Origin: DASUNP01 sp963728545
GTDB taxonomy: Bacteria > Acidobacteriota > Blastocatellia > UBA7656
DNA: 64,000 bases
Direction of reading: 5' to 3'
NCBI GenBank assembly: GCA_963728545.1
Contig: CAVSKO010000003.1
Span: 1,612,001 to 1,676,000 of the forward strand
A program made the position numbers and the translations under genes. Each line of letters opens with the position of its first letter. Within the stretch, counting starts at the first letter, position 1. Positions 55,168 through 61,205 of this stretch are shown here, one piece after another. A model generated the notes under the pieces. It did not search any database and was not told the origin of the DNA. It worked only from the letters and a program-made list of their open reading frames with translations.

Positions 55168-55992
55168 TCAACTGACCGCTTTCGCGAGTTCATACACCTC
55201 CCTCGCGAGCGACTGAAGAAGAGGCGTCCCGGCTGTGTTCAAGAAAAAGTGGTCACCAACAACCATTCGCAGAGTAAAAGAGCCGGTGGTATGCTCACGC
55301 CATCCTTCGAGATCTTCACGAGGCACATCCTTATCCTGTAGACCGCCGTACACTGAAATCGGGCAGTCAAGCGGAGGCTCCTCATAAAAATCATATGTTT
55401 CGGCCACGGCAAAATCTGCCCGCAAGAGCGGCAGCATTACCGCCATCAATTCAGGCTGTTCAAGCACTTCTCTCGGAGTGCCGTTGAGGCGGCGCAACTC
55501 CGCAAGCAATTCAGGGTCCGGCAGATTGTACTTGGGCGGGTCATCGTTGATAGTCTGAGGAGCGCTCCGACCGGAGAGGAATAGTGAAAGCGGCTGATTA
55601 TGACCTTCTCGCCTGAGCAGTCGAGCAAGCTCGAAACTGATAATTGCCCCCATGCCATGGCCGAAGAAAGCAAACGGCTTGTCAAACAATGGAAGAAGCC
55701 CCGTGGCTATAGATTCGACCAGAGGGTGAATCCCGCTGAATGGCGTTTCGTGAGACCTGTTTCCACGGCCTGGAAGCTGGATGGGGCAGACCTCTACATT
55801 CGCAGGAATAAAGTCTGACCATTTGCGGAAGATAAGCGCAGAGCCTCCGGCGTAAGGAAAACAGAACAAGCGCATAACAGCCTTGGGATTGGCCCTGAAA
55901 CAAGCGAACCACCGGGATGTTGCGGCGTTTTTGGTATTCATGCTTAACGTGCCTGAATCCGGAATTATATTACGATTTGCTGAGGCAGCCAT
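55168..55992 (-). CDS. Type II thioesterase homologue with Ser-to-Gly at the nucleophile
   Basis: A 274-residue alpha/beta-hydrolase with all usual landmarks of NRPS editing thioesterases: MRLFCFPYAGGSA near residue 40, YGGLQDKDVP (Asp region) and VGDHFFLN (His). The nucleophile elbow, however, reads GHGMGAIISFE, with GGC (Gly) where AGC (Ser) is expected. The paralogue at 34525-35370 keeps GHSMGA. Without the serine normal thioester hydrolysis is unlikely. It could be inactive, act as a binding partner, or use another residue. The start (ATG at 55992 after TTGGAGA) leaves a 40-residue leader; an internal ATG is possible. It lies in line with MbtH and the CmlA-type gene. Confidence 0.9.
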   Translation of the reverse strand: MAASANRNIIPDSGTLSMNTKNAATSRWFACFRANPKAVMRLFCFPYAGGSALIFRKWSDFIPANVEVCPIQLPGRGNRSHETPFSGIHPLVESIATGLLPLFDKPFAFFGHGMGAIISFELARLLRREGHNQPLSLFLSGRSAPQTINDDPPKYNLPDPELLAELRRLNGTPREVLEQPELMAVMLPLLRADFAVAETYDFYEEPPLDCPISVYGGLQDKDVPREDLEGWREHTTGSFTLRMVVGDHFFLNTAGTPLLQSLAREVYELAKAVS

Positions 55993-56083
55993 TTTTTCTT
56001 TTCTCCAATCGGTGTGGTTGTGCGATGTCAGCGCCTCTGCGAGAACGAGAATTAAACTCTCGCAGAGGTGCTGTGACCATAAT

Positions 56084-56317
56084 TTAGGACGGTTCCGCCG
56101 CCGCCGCCCTCTCCTCCATGCTTTTTCTCAGGCTAAGCGGCCTCATGTCGGTCCAGACCTCCTTGATGTAAGCCAGACATTCGGCCTTCGGCCCGGTCTG
56201 CCCAACATCTCTCCAGCCGAGAGCGTTCTCCCGGCCGGCAGGCCATATCGAGTACTGCTCTTCGTGATTTACTACTACGTTATAGATAGTAGTATCCTCG
56301 GTTTCGTCTCTGCTCAT
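56084..56317 (-). CDS. MbtH-like protein
   Basis: 77 residues with the family pattern: NHEEQYSIWP, GRENALGWRDVG, then ECLAYIKEVWTDMRPLSLR. AAAGGAG lies upstream of the ATG. MbtH proteins bind NRPS adenylation domains and are often required for their solubility and activity. It lies directly after the exporter gene in the same direction and could serve the synthetases on either side. Confidence 0.97.
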   Translation of the reverse strand: MSRDETEDTTIYNVVVNHEEQYSIWPAGRENALGWRDVGQTGPKAECLAYIKEVWTDMRPLSLRKSMEERAAAAEPS

Positions 56318-56411
56318 GATCAGTCTCCTTTTCGTTGATTGGTAAGTTTGATAGCGAGCTTTCTCAAAGATGAAAGCACCGCCAGGTTCGGTTAACTAAA
56401 AACGATAATTG

Positions 56412-58118
56412 CTATCCGCCCACTGGATTGGGCATAAGCGGCCCGGGCATATCAGCCGAGGCATATTCGGGGCGAGTAACGTAACTGTCAGATGCGATCT
56501 TGCCGTAATCCAACTTAATGACGCGGTCTGCGATATTATAGTACCGATCATCGTGGCTGATTACGATCACCGTTTTGCCTCTCGCCTTCAACCCCGGCAG
56601 GATTTGGTAATAAAAGATCTCCTTGAACTGAGGGTCTTGATCCGCAGCCCATTCATCAAAAACATAAATGGAACGGTCTTCAAGATATGCGGTCAGCAAA
56701 GCGAGCCGCTTGCGCTGTCCCTGTGATAAGTCAGTTGTCGAGAGCGCCCCGTCTTGCATTTCTACTTTGTGGTCGAGTTGAAGTTGAATCAGGTAATCGC
56801 GTGTCTGCGCCTCGAGTTCCGATGAGTTCAGACCGAAGAAACTCTCAAAGAGGAAGAAGTCGGAAAAGACAGCCGAAAACCGCTGCCGGTAATAATCTCG
56901 ATTCTCATCCGTGATGGGCTGGTCGTCTAGACGAATCTCCCCGGTTTCCGGGGCATACAACCCGGTGAGCATTTTGACGAAGGTCGTCTTGCCGCTTCCG
57001 TTCCCTCCCGTTACAAATACCAGTTCGTTGGGGTACAAAACCATATCTATCGGGCCGAGCACAAAGCTGCTGTTTTCTCGTTCGCGATGATAAGCGTGAG
57101 TCGCGCCAGCCAGTTCAAGTTTTCTCCACCTCATATCTCGATCCGCTTCGAGGGCTGACTCGATTTCGATGGGGTTGGCCTCAAGCGACAGGCCCAACTC
57201 TTCAACCCTATCTATGGCAACCCTGGTCTGGCCAAGCCCCGGAATCGAAGTCAGTACGCTCTGCAAAGGGCCTAACATATAGAAGAAGATCAAGGTGTAG
57301 GATGTTAAGACATGCAAGTCGGTTCCCCTCAGCCTGGGAAGGGCGAAAATCAGTATCCCGATGATGATGAATGATAGAATCTGGCTCCAGGAATTGGCCG
57401 AAATATAAATAGTGTTGGCGGCGATGCGGTGATTGCGAAGAGTTTCAGAAGTGGCTTTGAGACCTTTATCAACAAAGTCTTCGCGGCGTTCGCGGTGAAG
57501 CTTGAGTTCTTTGGCCCCTTCAATCAATCCGCGAAAGTTTTTGAACAGTATATCCCACTGCTCACGGGCGAGCTTATTGACCCCCACGGCCTTCTTTATA
57601 GACAGGTGATAGATGATCGCTCCAATGATTATGAACCCTGCTATTATCAGGAAGACCATCCAGGACAGCCATATCAAATACGCGATACAGCCGACTACAA
57701 TTGCACCTTGTGTGGCAAGCAATGGGAGCGAGCTGACAGTGCCGCTGATTGTCGGTATATCATCAGTGAGGCAAGTCAGCAGACGGGGCGCGCCTTCCTT
57801 TTCCAATTGACGCAAGGGGACCGAGAGAATGCGGCGGCACATCTTCATGCGAAGCTCGAACAGGACCTTTGTAACAAAGCGAAATAATATAACCTGAGAG
57901 ACGATCCTCGTAACAGTGAAGACCAGGCATACTCCCACGAAGCTCCATACCAGGGTTGAAGTGGGTATCGCTTGTTGAGTCAAGGCGGCGCTGATTATCG
58001 CAAGCAGGGCCGCGCTCGCGACCCCGCCAATAACACTGGTGATCAAAACGAATGCAAAATTGGCGCGTGAATGGCGCACGTCATTTGTGGATCGTAGCAG
58101 AAAACGGATTAGTTTCAT
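56412..58118 (-). CDS. Cyclic-peptide ABC exporter (PvdE/SyrD type)
   Basis: 568 residues: an N-terminal membrane domain with about six hydrophobic segments (residues 15-290), then one ATPase domain with Walker A GGNGSGKTT near 374, signature LSQGQRKR near 463 and Walker B YVFDEW near 489. The single-gene TM-NBD layout and length match exporters of nonribosomal peptides such as PvdE and SyrD. It works as a homodimer in the inner membrane. The ATG at 58118 uses an AGGAG that overlaps the TAA of the NRPS gene, so the two are coupled. This supports export of that NRPS product. Confidence 0.94.
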   Translation of the reverse strand: MKLIRFLLRSTNDVRHSRANFAFVLITSVIGGVASAALLAIISAALTQQAIPTSTLVWSFVGVCLVFTVTRIVSQVILFRFVTKVLFELRMKMCRRILSVPLRQLEKEGAPRLLTCLTDDIPTISGTVSSLPLLATQGAIVVGCIAYLIWLSWMVFLIIAGFIIIGAIIYHLSIKKAVGVNKLAREQWDILFKNFRGLIEGAKELKLHRERREDFVDKGLKATSETLRNHRIAANTIYISANSWSQILSFIIIGILIFALPRLRGTDLHVLTSYTLIFFYMLGPLQSVLTSIPGLGQTRVAIDRVEELGLSLEANPIEIESALEADRDMRWRKLELAGATHAYHRERENSSFVLGPIDMVLYPNELVFVTGGNGSGKTTFVKMLTGLYAPETGEIRLDDQPITDENRDYYRQRFSAVFSDFFLFESFFGLNSSELEAQTRDYLIQLQLDHKVEMQDGALSTTDLSQGQRKRLALLTAYLEDRSIYVFDEWAADQDPQFKEIFYYQILPGLKARGKTVIVISHDDRYYNIADRVIKLDYGKIASDSYVTRPEYASADMPGPLMPNPVGG

Positions 58119-58124
58119 GATTGG

Positions 58125-61100
58125 TTACTCCTGGTTTGTCTTCTCAATGCAGTGTATGAGGCGCTCGGCCAGAACTTTCGCATGAGGCTCACGCATCATC
58201 GTGTAATGATTGCCCGGCACCTCATGAACCTCGACCCCGTCGGCAGCCAGCTTCTCCCAGCCCAATGCCGTATCTCGCGCGGCATCACGTAGCCGCTCGG
58301 CGGCCCTGAAGAGAATGATGCGTACAGGAGCAGGCTCCGGCTTATAGCGTCTCACTGCTCGGACGTTATTCTTAAACAGATTAAAAAGGCGGCCTAATTG
58401 AGATAGGCTAACACTCGAAGGTACAAGCCCGGCGCTGATCGCTTGTTCCAGCAGGTAAGCCATTTGCTTATCCGGATCAAGCTGCTGCGCTTGTTTCAAT
58501 TGATCATTAAACTCGCCCAACGAGAAGCCCAGGTCAAGGGCGAAGTAAGTTAACAGCGTCCGGTCATCCTCCTCGACATCCTGGTCGCTGTAGAAAGGGG
58601 CTTTGGAATCCAACAGTGCCAGCAGGGCAACCTTCTCACCTCGGCCCCAAAGTTGTCGAGCCATTTCGTATGCAACCACGCCCCCTAATGACCAGCCTCC
58701 CAACAAGTAAGGGCCTCCGGGCTGGACAATTTGCATTTCTTCAACGTAGTGAGCCGCCATCTCTTCGATCCGAGCATGGGGTATTTGCCCTTCATCCAAC
58801 CCCTTTGCCTGGAACCCGTAGAATTGATGAGCTGAACCAAGACGGCCTGCCAAATCGACAAGGCCCGAAACCCCTCCCCCGGCAGCATGCACGCAGAAGA
58901 AAGGCTGCCCGGAACTGCCCGTTCGAAAATCTACTAATGCCAGACCTTTCTCTCTCGCCGCTCCATTGATCGGCTTCGGATACTCTTTTCTCCTGCTCAC
59001 CCCCTTCTGCTCCTGCCTCTCATACCCGTACCCCTCGGCTATCCTCCATGTCCCTTCCCATAGCTTCTCTCTCTCCTTCACCTTTTGCTTCCATCTTTCC
59101 GCCGCTTCCGTCTCTATCCCCCTATGCTCGTGAAACTTCACATCCCCCAGCATCTTCGACTCCTCATGTACTCCATCCGTCATCCTCATTCGCTTCTCTT
59201 TGTACGGCTCCAGCATCTCCTCTTCCAGCTCTATCCCTAGCTTCTCACACATCCTCTCTATCTGCTTCCTCGGCTCTTTCACCATCTCCTCATAAATCAC
59301 CTTATGCTTTCTTCCCTCTTCTACTCCTCCTAAAAACTCCTCTATGTTCTCATTGCTCACTACCCAGATCAGCTCTGCCAGCTCTCTTCTTCCGTACTCG
59401 TGCTCGTATTGGAAGAACACCTGCTCCAGCTTCGCTTCCTCGAATGACTTGATCATCCCCATTGGATGTCTCACCAGGTGGATGTACCTTGCTTCCTCGA
59501 ACTCTTCCTCCCCTCTCCTCATCGCTTCCACATCCATCGCGTACGACGGCGTCTTATCAACCAGCATCCGCTCCCCTATCCACTCCTGCATCTGCCCGTA
59601 GAATTCCTTCACGCTCATCCCTTCTTCTTCATACCTGTGCATCAACTCTCTGGCTTCTTCCAGGCTGCTCCCCCTGGCCTGCATTATCGCCCTCAGCGTC
59701 CCCTCCAGCCAGAAGCTGTTCCTCCCCTTGAATGCTTCCCGCCTCTCCTCCAGCGTGTTGAACCTCAGCAACTCCAACTCAGGCGGCGCAAACAGTTGGC
59801 TGTGGCCTCCCAGCATCACTCTCAATAGCGTTGATCCTGAGCGCGGCGCTGATAATATGAATACCGCCGGTCTGTTCTTCTCCTTTGATGGATGTGCTCT
59901 CCTGGCAAGCGGCTTTATCATTCCACGTATCTGCTCAACCTTGCTCTCGTCTATCTGTTCCTCCTGAATGTATGCTTGATCCCTCTCCTCTATCCCGCGC
60001 ATCCTGTTTACTGCCTGCTGATAGTTTGCCGTCAGGTACTCGGACAGCTCCCCTATTGTCGGGGCATCGAATATCGCTACTACATAAACATATTCTCCTA
60101 AGACCTCCTGTAGCTTGTTTATAAATATTGCTGATCGTATTGAGTCTCCTCCCAATTCGAAGAAGTTGTCGTTTATGCCGATCGGCTCTATGCCCAGCGA
60201 TTCTTCCCACATCTCTACCAGCACCCGCTGTAACTCTGTTGACGGCGCCTGATACTGCCTGTCGAGTTCCGGCCTTGTTCCGTCTGGTTCCGGCAGTGCT
60301 CGCCTATCGATCTTCCCGTTTACCGTCACCGGGATTCTATCCATAAACACAAACATCGAAGGGATCATATATTCCGGCAACTGCTCGGACAGGTGTCTCC
60401 TCAACTCGCTTGTATTCACCTCCTCGTCCTGCTTGCCTACCACATATCCCACCAGCCGCTTCTCGCCTCCTGCTTCCTCTCGCGCAATCACCACCGCTTC
60501 TCGCACGGCCTCGTGTCCCATCAGCGCCGACTCTATCTCTCCAAGCTCTATCCTGTACCCACGTACCTTCACCTGATTGTCTTTCCGCCCTACAAACTCT
60601 ATCCCTCCATCTCTCAGATATCTCCCTGTGTCGCCCGTTCTATAGAGCCTCTCGCCTCCTCTATAGCTGTAGGGATGTGGCACGAACCTTTCTGCTGTAA
60701 GCCCTGCTCTGCCCTTGTACCCTCGCACTACTCCTGCTCCTCCTATGCATATCTCCCCTGGTATCCCTATGCCTACCGGCCTCATCTCCTCATCCAGTAT
60801 GTACACCTCCACATTGCTCATCGCTCGCCCTATCGTCACCTTCTCGACCCCCTCCTCGCACTCTCCCATGCTCGCGCACACCGTAGCCTCGCTCGGCCCA
60901 TACGCATTTATCAGCCTGCCTGCCTTGGCCCATCTCCGCGCCACCTCTGTCGGCAATGCCTCTCCTGCCGATATGACCGTACTCACCTCTGCCCCTTCTG
61001 CCTCCATCACTGACAATACTGATGGCGGCAGCGTTACTGTCGTTATCCCTTCCTCCTTCAACAAGCTCATCAGCCCTGGCCCCGGCATCAGCCTTTCCGC

Positions 61101-61205
61101 CTTGCTTATCACCAGCCTTCCTCCTGCTATTAATGCCGTGAAGATTTCTGAGAACCGATGCATCAAAGCTGAAGGAGGCATACTGTAATACTCGGCTCGC
61201 CTCAC
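58125..61205 (-). CDS. NRPS terminus: A (Tyr-like) - T - sulfotransferase - thioesterase
   Basis: This is the 3' part of an NRPS gene that continues from 60790-64000. The order is the rest of an adenylation domain (residues 17 to about 300; NAYGPSEATVC), a carrier domain (GGDS near 352), a PAPS sulfotransferase domain (about 430-740; 5'-phosphosulfate loop SAPRSGSTLLR near 452, 3'-phosphate motif VRHPMGMIKS near 575) and a type I thioesterase (GGWSLGG near 838, Asp in LLDSKAP near 865, His in PGNHYTMM near 998). The code across both frames is D-A-S-T-I-A-A-V-C-K, Tyr-like. A carrier-ST-TE end is known from curacin CurM, where sulfation of a beta-hydroxyl and hydrolysis lead to decarboxylative elimination. 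The join with the upstream frame is at GAGAACC (61150-61156). Confidence 0.93.
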   Translation of the reverse strand: MRRAEYYSMPPSALMHRFSEIFTALIAGGRLVISKAERLMPGPGLMSLLKEEGITTVTLPPSVLSVMEAEGAEVSTVISAGEALPTEVARRWAKAGRLINAYGPSEATVCASMGECEEGVEKVTIGRAMSNVEVYILDEEMRPVGIGIPGEICIGGAGVVRGYKGRAGLTAERFVPHPYSYRGGERLYRTGDTGRYLRDGGIEFVGRKDNQVKVRGYRIELGEIESALMGHEAVREAVVIAREEAGGEKRLVGYVVGKQDEEVNTSELRRHLSEQLPEYMIPSMFVFMDRIPVTVNGKIDRRALPEPDGTRPELDRQYQAPSTELQRVLVEMWEESLGIEPIGINDNFFELGGDSIRSAIFINKLQEVLGEYVYVVAIFDAPTIGELSEYLTANYQQAVNRMRGIEERDQAYIQEEQIDESKVEQIRGMIKPLARRAHPSKEKNRPAVFILSAPRSGSTLLRVMLGGHSQLFAPPELELLRFNTLEERREAFKGRNSFWLEGTLRAIMQARGSSLEEARELMHRYEEEGMSVKEFYGQMQEWIGERMLVDKTPSYAMDVEAMRRGEEEFEEARYIHLVRHPMGMIKSFEEAKLEQVFFQYEHEYGRRELAELIWVVSNENIEEFLGGVEEGRKHKVIYEEMVKEPRKQIERMCEKLGIELEEEMLEPYKEKRMRMTDGVHEESKMLGDVKFHEHRGIETEAAERWKQKVKEREKLWEGTWRIAEGYGYERQEQKGVSRRKEYPKPINGAAREKGLALVDFRTGSSGQPFFCVHAAGGGVSGLVDLAGRLGSAHQFYGFQAKGLDEGQIPHARIEEMAAHYVEEMQIVQPGGPYLLGGWSLGGVVAYEMARQLWGRGEKVALLALLDSKAPFYSDQDVEEDDRTLLTYFALDLGFSLGEFNDQLKQAQQLDPDKQMAYLLEQAISAGLVPSSVSLSQLGRLFNLFKNNVRAVRRYKPEPAPVRIILFRAAERLRDAARDTALGWEKLAADGVEVHEVPGNHYTMMREPHAKVLAERLIHCIEKTNQE

